Shown: one piece after another, positions 7,896 through 15,346 of the stretch | Position numbering within the stretch: position 1 is the stretch's first letter | Layout: each line of letters opens with the position of its first letter | Source: Chloroflexota bacterium | GTDB taxonomy: Bacteria; Chloroflexota; Anaerolineae; B4-G1; DUEL01 | Assembly (NCBI GenBank): GCA_017743275.1 | Contig: JAGHZG010000004.1 | Span: forward strand, 1 to 15,346 | Length of the DNA stretch: 15,346 bases | Direction: 5' to 3' | The notes under the pieces: model-generated | Told to the model about the DNA's origin: nothing | Database searches by the model: none | Seen by the model: the letters and a program-made list of their open reading frames with translations, nothing else | Translations under genes and position numbers: made by a program

Positions 7896-8780
7896 ATGGA
7901 TGACCACCACCTGTTGCGGAGGATAGCGGTGCCCCGTCCTTTCTATCTGGCGATTGAGGGCGTAATCGGTGTCGGTAAGACGGCCCTGGCCCGGCTGCTG
8001 CAGCCCCGTTTCCAGGCCGACCTGTTGCTGGAGGTTTTTGAGGAGAACCCGTTTCTCTCCGACTTCTACGCCGACCGCCAGCGGTATGCCTTCCAGACCC
8101 AGATTTTCTTTCTGCTCAGCCGCTACCGCCAGCAGCAGGAGGTCCGGCGCAACGACCGACCGCTCATCGCCGACTACACGTTTGCCAAAGACCGCCTTTT
8201 CGCTCACCTGAATCTCCAGGGGGACGAACTGGCAACCTATGAACGGCTTCACCAGGCGCTGGCGGAGAAGGTGGTCCTCCCCGACCTGGTGGTGTACCTC
8301 CAGGCCAGTCTGGATGTGCTGATGGCGCGCATCGCCACCCGGGACCGTCCCTACGAGCGGGGGATGGACCCGGCCTACATTGAGAGTTTGCGCCAGGCCT
8401 ACGAGCGCCACTTCGCCTCCTACGACGCGACCCCCCTGCTGGTCATCAACACCGACGGTCTGGACTTCGTCCGTAATCCCCAGGACCTGGCCTATATAGA
8501 GGGACGGATTCGGACGGCGCTGAGTGCGGCGGAAGTTCGCGCGCGCCTGGCGGAGGGACCAGCCGAAGTTTCCGGGACTCCATCGTCGTCCCCTCAGCGC
8601 ACACTGGTGACGGAGTTCCTGGCCCTTACCGAGGCGGTGGGTGCGTTGGGCGCGGCCCTCTCGGCCGACCCGACCGGTTCTTCTGAGGATTTCCGCCGGG
8701 CACTGGCCCTTTCCCGTCGTTGCCTGGAGCGGATGGAATCTGCGCCCGGTGCGGTCAGCCCGATGCCAGAGGAGGAATAA
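7896..8780 (+). CDS. Deoxynucleoside kinase, Dgk-like, with C-terminal extension
   Basis: This is a deoxynucleoside salvage kinase, transferring phosphate from ATP to a deoxynucleoside 5'-OH in the cytoplasm. Walker A GVIGVGKT is at residues 22-29. EENPFLSDFY and the LID RIATRDRPYER (145-155) fit the family. IADYTFAKD at 91-99 stands where Dck-type enzymes have a (D/E)RS motif; this matches the IADY...K form of Bacillus subtilis Dgk, so deoxyguanosine is the likely substrate. Family members end near residue 210, while this one continues about 80 residues through a Ser/Pro linker into a helical tail. The start is ambiguous: ATG 7896 has GGAG six bases upstream, but GTG 7929 has GGAGGA and fits the promoter and the family N-terminus better. 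The next gene begins one base after its stop. Confidence 0.9.
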   Translation: MDDHHLLRRIAVPRPFYLAIEGVIGVGKTALARLLQPRFQADLLLEVFEENPFLSDFYADRQRYAFQTQIFFLLSRYRQQQEVRRNDRPLIADYTFAKDRLFAHLNLQGDELATYERLHQALAEKVVLPDLVVYLQASLDVLMARIATRDRPYERGMDPAYIESLRQAYERHFASYDATPLLVINTDGLDFVRNPQDLAYIEGRIRTALSAAEVRARLAEGPAEVSGTPSSSPQRTLVTEFLALTEAVGALGAALSADPTGSSEDFRRALALSRRCLERMESAPGAVSPMPEEE

Positions 8781-8781
8781 A

Positions 8782-11700
8782 TTGAGCCAGAAAAGAGCAT
8801 CCTCTCTCACAGCACCGGAGCGACTGTCCGGCGTTCTCTCCAGTTGTCCGGATATTCTCCACCACCTTCTCACCGGCTCCAGCCTGGAGGAGATACTGGC
8901 GGAGGTCGTGGCGGCGGGAGTTCGGGACCTGGGGGCCGACCGGGGGGCCGTATATATTTATGACCCGGAGTATACCCGGCTGACAGTGGGGTACTCTTAC
9001 GGCCTTTCTGAGGAATATCTCTCTTTCCTGATGAGTGCCTTTCGGGAAGCACCGGGGTTCCGGATGGTTAAGGAGGGGGTCCCCTTTGTGGGGGTTCAGG
9101 ATGCCTGGCATGACCCGGAGAATCCGTTGGTCCGGGAGTGGGCGAGAAGGGAAGGGTATCGGTCTTTTATTGTTCTTCCTCTGGTCTACCGCGAGCAACA
9201 TGTGGGGGCACTGTCATTTTATTATAATGAAATACACTCATGGAGTCCGGAGGAGGTTCAGGCTCTTCAGTACCTGGCTGACCAGGCGGCCATCGCGGTT
9301 GCCCATACAACGCTCCATCGCCAGGCGCAGCGCTGGCCGGACGTATTGGCAGCATTTCAAGATATTGACCGTCAGATTTTATCCGTGCAGGACCTGGAAG
9401 CGGTTCTTTCCGCTATCGCCGGTGCCCTTCAGCGCATTCTGGGAGTGTCCACGCTGTACATCGGGTTATACAACTCACTCCTGGATGAAGTCTATTTTCC
9501 GATCCTGATAGATCGGGGAGAAAAACAGCCGCCGCTGCGTCGGAAAATTTCTGAGGGCGCGGGTCTGGCCGGATGGGTGATCCAGAGCGGCCGTCCCCTC
9601 TGGATTGATGATGTTCAGGAGGAGGAACTCCCGGTTCCAGCCATCCAGATTGGGGACCATCCCCGTTCTCTGGCTGTCCTTCCGCTTCAGGTGCGGGACC
9701 GCATTGTCGGTGTCCTCTCCGTTCAGTTCTACAGCCCCCATCGGTTTGACCGGGAGGAGCGGCGTCTGTTGGAGGGGATTGCCACGCAGGCCGCTATCGC
9801 GATTGAGAACATCCGGTTGCTTCAGGAGACCCGCCACCGCGCGGCGCAACTGGCGACGGCGGCCCAGGTCGCCCGTGCGGCCGCGTCTATCCTGGACGTC
9901 CAGCGGTTGCTCTCCGAAACGGCCGAACTGGTTCGGGAGCAATTCAATCTCTACTATGTGGGCATCTTTTTGCTGGACGAGACGGGACGCTGGGCCGTCC
10001 TGCGGGCCGGAACGGGCGAGGCGGGCCGGAAAATGCTGGAGATGGGCCACAAACTGGAGGTCGGCGGCCCCTCTATGATCGGCTGGTGCACGGCCTACGG
10101 CAAACCCCGCATCGCCCTGGACGTCGGCAAGGAGGCCGTCCGGTTTGATAACCCCCTGCTGCCCGAAACCCGTTCCGAGATGGCGCTGCCTCTCCTGACC
10201 CGGGAACGGGTGATCGGCGCGATGACCGTCCAGTCGGACCGGCCGGCCGCGTTTTCTCCTGAGGACATCACCGTTTTGCAGACCGTTGCTGATCAACTGG
10301 CGACGGCGATAGAGAACGCCTATCTTTACCAGGAAACCCTTCGCCGCCAGGCTCAGGCCTGGGTGCTGCGGGAGGTGATGCTGGCCGCCGCGTCTACTCT
10401 GGATTTTGACCAGATTCTTCAGCGCACCATTCAGACCCTGCGGTCTGCTCTCCAGGTGGAATTCCTCGCAGTGGTCCTGCCCGATGAGTCCCGGGAGTTT
10501 CTGCGCATCCACCCCTCTCAAATTGGCTACGACGTTCCGGTGGAGGAGATTCGCCTCCCTCTGGATGGAAGTGTGGCTGGTGTGGTCTTCCAGAGTGGAA
10601 AGGCCATGCTGATCCGGGATGTCCGGTATGTCCCCTTCTACTACCCGGGGCATCCGGATGTCCGCTCCGAACTGTGCGTGCCGCTGCGGGTCGGCGAAGA
10701 GGTCATCGGGGTGCTGAACATAGAGAGCCGAAAACAGAACGCGTTCCAGGAAGAAGACCTGGCGTTTTTCACAGCCATCGCCGGGGAACTGGCGATTGCC
10801 CTGGAGAACGCCCGCCTCTACCAGCGGGAGCAGCGCCGACGGGAGGAGGCGGAGAGCCTCTATCGCGCGGCTCAGGCAATGACGACCACGCTGGACCTGC
10901 AGGAGGTCATAGACCGGATTTTGACCGAGTTGCAACATGTGGTTCCCTACGACAGCGCTTCAGTGCAGTTGCTTCGGGAGGGGAAACTGGAAATCATCGC
11001 CGGGCGAGGATTCCCTCGCCCCGAGGAGATTCTGGGGACGACGATAGACCTGATGGCCAACGGGAATCCCAGCGTTCAGGTCGTTCGGACCCGCGCCCCG
11101 GTGATTTTGGAGGATGCCCCGGCCATTTACCCTGAGTTCCGGCGGGAGCCTCATGTGAGGGCCGGTATTCGGGCCTGGATGGGGGTCCCGCTCCTCTACG
11201 GAGATCGGGTCATCGGGATGTTGACGCTGGACAAGAAAGAGCCGGGGTTCTATACCCGGGACTATGCCCGGGTGGCGCTGGCTTTTGCCGGGCAGGCGGC
11301 CATCGCGATGGAAAACGCGCGCCTGTACGAGCAACTGGAGGAGCGGTCGGCGGAACTGGCGGCCGCGCTGCAGAAATTGCAGAACCTGGACCGTCTGCGG
11401 GAGCAGATGATTCAGAACGTCGGTCATGAACTCCGCACGCCCCTGGCGCTGGTCCAGGGATACGCGGAACTCCTGCTCAACGGTGAACTGGGGCCTCTCC
11501 AGCCTCTGCAGCGTTCCGCCCTTCAGGTCATCTACGAGCGATCCCAGGTCCTGGCCCGCCTGATCGGCAACCTCACCGCCCTGCGGAGTGTCCGGCCGGA
11601 GGCGCTGGTGATGGCACCTCTTTCCCTGCCGGAGGCGCTGAGTTGGGTGGTGGAGCATTATCACCATCGGGCCGAGGATGCTGGAATTACCATTGTGACC

Positions 11701-12081
11701 GAAATCTCCGGTGGTTTGCCCGCTATCCTGGCCGACCGGGAGCATCTCCTGCTGGCCCTTTCGCAACTGCTGGATAACGCCATCAAATTCAGCCCCCAGG
11801 GAGGGACGGTGCGGATTCGCGCATGGTCCGAGGGGAAATGGGTCAATGTGGCGTTCCAGGACGAAGGTATCGGGATTCCGCCGAAGCATCTCTCCCATAT
11901 TTTTGAGCGGTTCTATCAGGTGGACGGCTCCACCACCCGCCGCTTTGGGGGAATGGGCATCGGTCTGGCTCTGGTTTGGGAGATTATGGAGGCGCATCGC
12001 GGGTCGGTTCGGGTGGAAAGCGAGGTGGGGAAGGGGAGCACCTTTATCCTCTCGTTCCCCCGGGCCGGGGGTGAGGAATGA
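8782..12081 (+). CDS. Soluble sensor histidine kinase with five GAF domains
   Basis: The product is 1099 residues with no membrane segments. The start is TTG 8782, with GGAGGA at 8771-8776, one base after the dgk stop; no ATG lies nearby. Five tandem GAF domains occupy about residues 34-179, 204-348, 372-518, 542-683 and 706-854. Each ends in a helix of the type AIAIENxxLxQE. A coiled coil (ELAAALQKLQNLDRLREQ) leads to the H-box GHELRTP with His882. The HATPase domain has Asn999 in LLDNAIKFSP, then DEGIGIP, ERFYQV, GGMGIGLAL and GKGSTF, so the catalytic core is complete. GAF domains bind nucleotides, tetrapyrroles or other small ligands; the ligands here are unknown, and I see no evident bilin-type Cys-His pair. 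The output partner is not in the window. It overlaps the next gene by 4 nt (ATGA). Confidence 0.93.
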   Translation: MSQKRASSLTAPERLSGVLSSCPDILHHLLTGSSLEEILAEVVAAGVRDLGADRGAVYIYDPEYTRLTVGYSYGLSEEYLSFLMSAFREAPGFRMVKEGVPFVGVQDAWHDPENPLVREWARREGYRSFIVLPLVYREQHVGALSFYYNEIHSWSPEEVQALQYLADQAAIAVAHTTLHRQAQRWPDVLAAFQDIDRQILSVQDLEAVLSAIAGALQRILGVSTLYIGLYNSLLDEVYFPILIDRGEKQPPLRRKISEGAGLAGWVIQSGRPLWIDDVQEEELPVPAIQIGDHPRSLAVLPLQVRDRIVGVLSVQFYSPHRFDREERRLLEGIATQAAIAIENIRLLQETRHRAAQLATAAQVARAAASILDVQRLLSETAELVREQFNLYYVGIFLLDETGRWAVLRAGTGEAGRKMLEMGHKLEVGGPSMIGWCTAYGKPRIALDVGKEAVRFDNPLLPETRSEMALPLLTRERVIGAMTVQSDRPAAFSPEDITVLQTVADQLATAIENAYLYQETLRRQAQAWVLREVMLAAASTLDFDQILQRTIQTLRSALQVEFLAVVLPDESREFLRIHPSQIGYDVPVEEIRLPLDGSVAGVVFQSGKAMLIRDVRYVPFYYPGHPDVRSELCVPLRVGEEVIGVLNIESRKQNAFQEEDLAFFTAIAGELAIALENARLYQREQRRREEAESLYRAAQAMTTTLDLQEVIDRILTELQHVVPYDSASVQLLREGKLEIIAGRGFPRPEEILGTTIDLMANGNPSVQVVRTRAPVILEDAPAIYPEFRREPHVRAGIRAWMGVPLLYGDRVIGMLTLDKKEPGFYTRDYARVALAFAGQAAIAMENARLYEQLEERSAELAAALQKLQNLDRLREQMIQNVGHELRTPLALVQGYAELLLNGELGPLQPLQRSALQVIYERSQVLARLIGNLTALRSVRPEALVMAPLSLPEALSWVVEHYHHRAEDAGITIVTEISGGLPAILADREHLLLALSQLLDNAIKFSPQGGTVRIRAWSEGKWVNVAFQDEGIGIPPKHLSHIFERFYQVDGSTTRRFGGMGIGLALVWEIMEAHRGSVRVESEVGKGSTFILSFPRAGGEE

Positions 12082-12725
12082 AAAAATGGTTTGTCGCCAT
12101 TGCGGGCAACATCGGCGTCGGCAAATCCAGCCTCACCGAAATGCTGGGGGAGCGGCTGGGCTGGGAGCCCTTCTTTGAGGCCGTCTCCGACAACCCCTAT
12201 CTGGCCGACTTTTACCAGGACATGGCCCGCTGGAGTTTCCACTCCCAGGTCTTTTTCCTTTCCCGGCGCCTTCGCCATCACCACCAACTGTTGCAACGGC
12301 CGAACCCCGTGGTGCAGGACCGGACGGTCTACGAGGACGCGGAGGTGTTCGCTTGCAATCTCTACCGCCAGGGGCTGATGAGCGAACGAGATTACCGCAG
12401 TTATCGGGAATTGTATGAGGTATTGAGTGCTCTGTTGCCACCGCCGGACCTGGTGGTCTACCTGCGGGCGTCGGTCCCGACGCTGATTGCCCGTATCGCC
12501 CAGCGGGGGCGTCCCTTTGAGCGAAACATCGCACCGCAGTATCTGGAGCAGTTGAATGAGTTGTACGAGGAGTGGATTGGCCGGTTCAATCTCTGCCCTG
12601 TCCTGACCATCCCTGCTGACCGGCTGGATTTTGTGGCCAACTCCCATCATCTGGACCTGATTGTGGAGAAGGTGCTGGAGAAACTCCAGGGAAGGGAAGT
12701 GGTAGAGTTTGATGAAACGGCGTAG
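12078..12725 (+). CDS. Deoxynucleoside kinase, Dck-like (deoxyadenosine/deoxycytidine kinase)
   Basis: The product is 215 residues, the standard length. Walker A GNIGVGKS is at residues 10-17 and DNPYLADFY at 38-46. RWSFHSQVFFL is the substrate-helix block. VVQDRTVYEDAEVF has the catalytic/substrate Asp81-Arg82, in the (D/E)R(S/T) form. The LID RIAQRGRPFERN is at 139-150. The block WIGRFNLCPVL matches the Bacillus subtilis Dck type (FNACPVL), so deoxycytidine or deoxyadenosine is the likely substrate. This complements the Dgk-like gene two positions upstream. It starts by an ATGA overlap with the five-GAF kinase, and its 3' end overlaps the next sensor kinase by 14 nt. Both junctions imply translational coupling. 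Substrate choice is inferred from motifs only. Confidence 0.93.
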   Translation: MKKWFVAIAGNIGVGKSSLTEMLGERLGWEPFFEAVSDNPYLADFYQDMARWSFHSQVFFLSRRLRHHHQLLQRPNPVVQDRTVYEDAEVFACNLYRQGLMSERDYRSYRELYEVLSALLPPPDLVVYLRASVPTLIARIAQRGRPFERNIAPQYLEQLNELYEEWIGRFNLCPVLTIPADRLDFVANSHHLDLIVEKVLEKLQGREVVEFDETA

Positions 12726-15300
12726 ACGGAATCTGGTAAAAGACCCGGCCTGGCCGATGGAGGTGGTCCGGGAACTGGCCGCCGGGCTGGACCTGGATGG
12801 TGTGGCACGGCGGACGCTGGCGCTCAGTCTGCAGGCGGTGGGATCGGACCTGGGCAGCCTGATCTTGCTGAATGAGCGCGAGCAGCCCGTCATGGTCCTT
12901 CTGCTCTATGAGGGACGGTTTCACCGGGGCAACCTGAATGTGGCACGGCGAACGCTGGCAGAGGGGTTGGCGGGTTGGGTTCTCCGCAACCGTCAGGCCG
13001 CGCGGGTAGAGGATGTGGAAAAAGACTCCCGCTGGTTGAAACTGCCGGAGCCCGATCTAACCGTTCAGACCCGCTCGGTGCTCTGTGTGCCGCTGATTTC
13101 CCCCCGTCGGCCCATCGGGGTGCTGACCTGCATAGATTCTCGCCCGGGCTCCTTTGATGATGCGGACCTGCATGCGCTGCAGTTTATCGCCGATCAGGCC
13201 ACTGTCGCGCTGGAAAATGCCTGGCTCTTCGCCGCTGAGGAGCAGCGCCGTCATCTGGCCGATACCCTGCGGGAGATCGCCCGTGCCCTGACAGCCACGC
13301 TGGACCTGGATGAGGTGCTCCCGCTCATCCTGGAATCGCTGAGCCAGGTCGTTGCTTACGACAGCGCCTCTATTTTCCTGCTGGAGGGTCAGCAACTGGT
13401 CATCCGCGCCTGGCGGGGGTTTGAACACCCGGAGGCCATACAGGGCCTGATTCTCCCTCTGGAAGGAAACCACATCATGTCCCGCGTGGTGGCCCGCCGC
13501 GAGCCGCTGGTCTGCGCCGATGTCCAGCAGGAGGAGGGATGGCAGAACATCCCCGGGGTCCCGGTGATCCACGGGTGGATTGGGGCACCGCTGGTGGCCC
13601 GGGGGCAGGTGGTGGGTGTGCTCACGGTGGATAATTTCCAGCCGAACGCGTATACCGAAGAGGATGCCCTCGCGGTGGCGGCCTTCGCCGACCACGCGGC
13701 CATCGCCATCGCCAACGCCCAACTGCTGCGGCAGACCCAGCGGCAACTGGAGGAAGTCGCTTTTCTCCACCGCACCGGTCAGGCACTGGCAGCCTCCCTG
13801 GAGATGGAGGATGTCCTCCACTCATTGCTGGAAAGTGTGCGGGACCACTTCAAGGTAGAAGCGGCCTCCGTTGCCCTGGTGGATGAACAGACCCGCGATC
13901 TGGTCTTCCGGGTGGCGACGGGCGCTGCTGCTGACCAGGTGGTGGGTGTTCGCCTGAAGCCCGGGCAGGGCATTGCCGGTTGGGTCGCTCAGTCCGGTCT
14001 CCCCATCGTGGTCCCCTCGGTGGACCGGGACCCCCGCTGGTACTCCGGAGTGGATCAGCAGACCGGTTTCCGTACGCGCACCCTGTTGGCGGTTCCTATT
14101 CGCCTGGGCAATGAAGTTCTGGGCGTTTTGGAGGCGATCAACCCTGTGGAGGGGTCCTGGGATGAGGGAGGGATCAAATTGTTGCTGAACGTGGCCGCGC
14201 TGGCCGCCAGCGCGATCCAGAACGCCCGCCACTTCAACCGGGCCCGCGATGCGGAGGAACGGTACTCTAACCTCTTTGAGAGTAGCGCCGACCCCATCCT
14301 GATCACCGACGCGCGGGGCCAGATCACGGATGTCAACCGCCGGTTCTGCCTGATGCTGGGGTACACCCGGGAGGAACTCCTCCATCAGGAGATGTTCTCC
14401 CTGATCGTTCATTCGGAGAGAGCCCAGGGGTGGCTGGAGCGGGCTCTTCAGGGCGAAGATATTTTGGGCGACCTGGAGGTGAGGCATCGGGATGGGCGGA
14501 TTTTCCCCTTTGAAGTGCGGGCCACTCGGGTTTTCCACGCTCATACGCCCTATATCCAGTGGGTCCTTCACGACATTGCTGAGCGGCTGCGGCTGGAACG
14601 GGTGCGGGAAGACCTGACCCACATGATCGTCCACGACCTCCGAAACCCTCTCTCTTCCATTATGAGCAGTCTGGAACTGATCCGCGCCCGCATCCAGGAC
14701 CCGACGATGGACATCCCGCTGGACCAGTTGTTCGCGGTGGCCCAGCGGAGCGGCGAGCGCCTGTTTGGGCTGATTGATTCCATCCTGGGCGTCGCCCGTC
14801 TGGAGTCCGGAAAAGCGGAATTGAACTATCAGTTGATAGACGTGGAGGACTTGGTCCGGGAGGCGGTGGAACAGTTGAGGCCTGTGGCAGTCGGGCGGGA
14901 CATTCATATGAACTTCTATGTGCCCCAGGGCCTTCCGCTGGTCAGCGCGGACCGGAATCTGCTCCTGCGGACGCTGACCAACCTGCTGGATAATGCGATC
15001 AAGTTTACCCCTCCCGAGGGGGAGATACGGGTGACAGTAGAGCGCCTGTCGGCGGACATGCTCCGGTTTGCAGTGTCCGATACGGGCCCGGGCATCCCGC
15101 TGGAGCATCGGGAGCGCATCTTTGACCGCTTTGCCCGTCTCCCCAACGAACGGGTGCGGGGCACGGGGATTGGGTTGGCGTTCTGCAAACTGGCCGTGGA
15201 GGCCCACGGGGGCCGTATCTGGGTGGAGAGCCAGCCCGGAAAAGGCTCCACGTTCTTCTTCACCCTCCCGCTGAACCCGGACCCGTCCACCCATTATTGA
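12712..15300 (+). CDS. Soluble sensor histidine kinase with three GAF domains and a PAS domain
   Basis: The product is about 862 residues with no membrane segments. GAF domains lie at roughly residues 20-168, 197-341 and 362-507. A PAS domain at about 516-625 (ERYSNLFESSADPILITDARGQITDVN...) follows. The H-box VHDLRNPLSS carries His641, the HDLRNP variant common in phytochrome-like and soluble kinases. The HATPase domain has Asn761 in LLDNAIKFTP, then DTGPGIP, DRFARL, RGTGIGLAF and GKGSTF. ATG 12712 lies inside the dck-like gene, whose stop is at 12723-12725. A stop codon in this frame at 12703 excludes any start further upstream except TTG 12709. The ribosome-binding site is weak, so reinitiation after dck is likely. 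It is the last gene of the four-gene operon, and no receiver-domain partner is visible. Confidence 0.93.
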   Translation: MKRRRRNLVKDPAWPMEVVRELAAGLDLDGVARRTLALSLQAVGSDLGSLILLNEREQPVMVLLLYEGRFHRGNLNVARRTLAEGLAGWVLRNRQAARVEDVEKDSRWLKLPEPDLTVQTRSVLCVPLISPRRPIGVLTCIDSRPGSFDDADLHALQFIADQATVALENAWLFAAEEQRRHLADTLREIARALTATLDLDEVLPLILESLSQVVAYDSASIFLLEGQQLVIRAWRGFEHPEAIQGLILPLEGNHIMSRVVARREPLVCADVQQEEGWQNIPGVPVIHGWIGAPLVARGQVVGVLTVDNFQPNAYTEEDALAVAAFADHAAIAIANAQLLRQTQRQLEEVAFLHRTGQALAASLEMEDVLHSLLESVRDHFKVEAASVALVDEQTRDLVFRVATGAAADQVVGVRLKPGQGIAGWVAQSGLPIVVPSVDRDPRWYSGVDQQTGFRTRTLLAVPIRLGNEVLGVLEAINPVEGSWDEGGIKLLLNVAALAASAIQNARHFNRARDAEERYSNLFESSADPILITDARGQITDVNRRFCLMLGYTREELLHQEMFSLIVHSERAQGWLERALQGEDILGDLEVRHRDGRIFPFEVRATRVFHAHTPYIQWVLHDIAERLRLERVREDLTHMIVHDLRNPLSSIMSSLELIRARIQDPTMDIPLDQLFAVAQRSGERLFGLIDSILGVARLESGKAELNYQLIDVEDLVREAVEQLRPVAVGRDIHMNFYVPQGLPLVSADRNLLLRTLTNLLDNAIKFTPPEGEIRVTVERLSADMLRFAVSDTGPGIPLEHRERIFDRFARLPNERVRGTGIGLAFCKLAVEAHGGRIWVESQPGKGSTFFFTLPLNPDPSTHY

Positions 15301-15303
15301 GTT

Positions 15304-15346
15304 TTGCTTTTTTAAAGCAACCCCTGGGGTGGTGCTTGGGGGCACC
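15304..15346 (+). terminator. Possible terminator hairpins after the operon
   Basis: TTGCTTT (15304-15310) pairs with AAAGCAA (15314-15320), just past the stop at 15300. A second small stem GGTGC/GCACC (15331-15335 with 15342-15346) reaches the window edge. The first stem is AT-rich and has no following T-run on the plus strand, so its terminator function is uncertain. The second may belong to a longer structure cut off by the edge. Confidence 0.35.

Noticed and set aside
8641..8781. Earlier start for the five-GAF kinase inside the upstream kinase gene
   Set aside because: The frame is open there, but its product is an Arg/Pro-rich shadow of the upstream gene. TTG 8782 has GGAGGA at the right spacing and lies directly after the upstream stop.
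9475..10938. Open minus-strand frame opposite the five-GAF kinase
   Set aside because: There is no motif, and the plus frame shows regular GAF repeats with family end helices.
13822..15345. Open minus-strand frame of about 500 codons opposite the last kinase
   Set aside because: It shows the same low-complexity Q/P/H/G/R composition and has no ribosome-binding site or recognisable motif. The plus strand encodes intact GAF, PAS and kinase domains there.

Overview
The window is GC-rich bacterial chromosomal DNA, densely coded, with operons on both strands. Multi-GAF histidine kinases, a MurJ-type flippase, paired deoxynucleoside kinases, GTG/TTG starts and palindrome-rich intergenic repeats resemble Chloroflexota (Anaerolineae-like). 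That placement is an inference from gene style; there is no rRNA or other marker to confirm it.

Layout. (A) 1-2518, plus strand: the 3' part of a C39-like cysteine peptidase with TPRs, joined by an ATGA overlap to a MurJ-family flippase. (B) 2513-2842: a composite, MITE-like repeat with imperfect terminal inverted repeats, a 38-bp perfect direct repeat and nested hairpins. It begins inside the last codons of murJ. (C) 2897-6044, plus: an extended -10 promoter, a 3-hydroxybutyryl-CoA dehydrogenase (hbd), a (CGTGAAR)n heptamer repeat and a membrane histidine kinase, closed by a 15-bp terminator stem shared with the convergent operon. (D) 6089-7735, minus: a three-gene operon of a YkoP-like protein of unknown function, a SagB-type nitroreductase and a NUDIX hydrolase. 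(E) 7736-7895: a compact divergent control region with three perfect inverted repeats in or beside it and a promoter on each strand. (F) 7896-15300, plus: a tightly coupled four-gene operon of a Dgk-like deoxynucleoside kinase, a soluble sensor kinase with five GAF domains, a Dck-like deoxynucleoside kinase, and a soluble sensor kinase with three GAF domains and one PAS.

Region F is the most unusual part. The two deoxynucleoside kinases correspond in motif type to the adjacent dgk/dck pair of Bacillus subtilis. Here they alternate with two large cytoplasmic histidine kinases, with junctions of +1, -4 and -14 nt. No receiver-domain protein is present, so the output of all three histidine kinases lies outside the window. 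A link between deoxynucleoside salvage and GAF-based sensing is a reasonable hypothesis, but the sequence does not show it directly.
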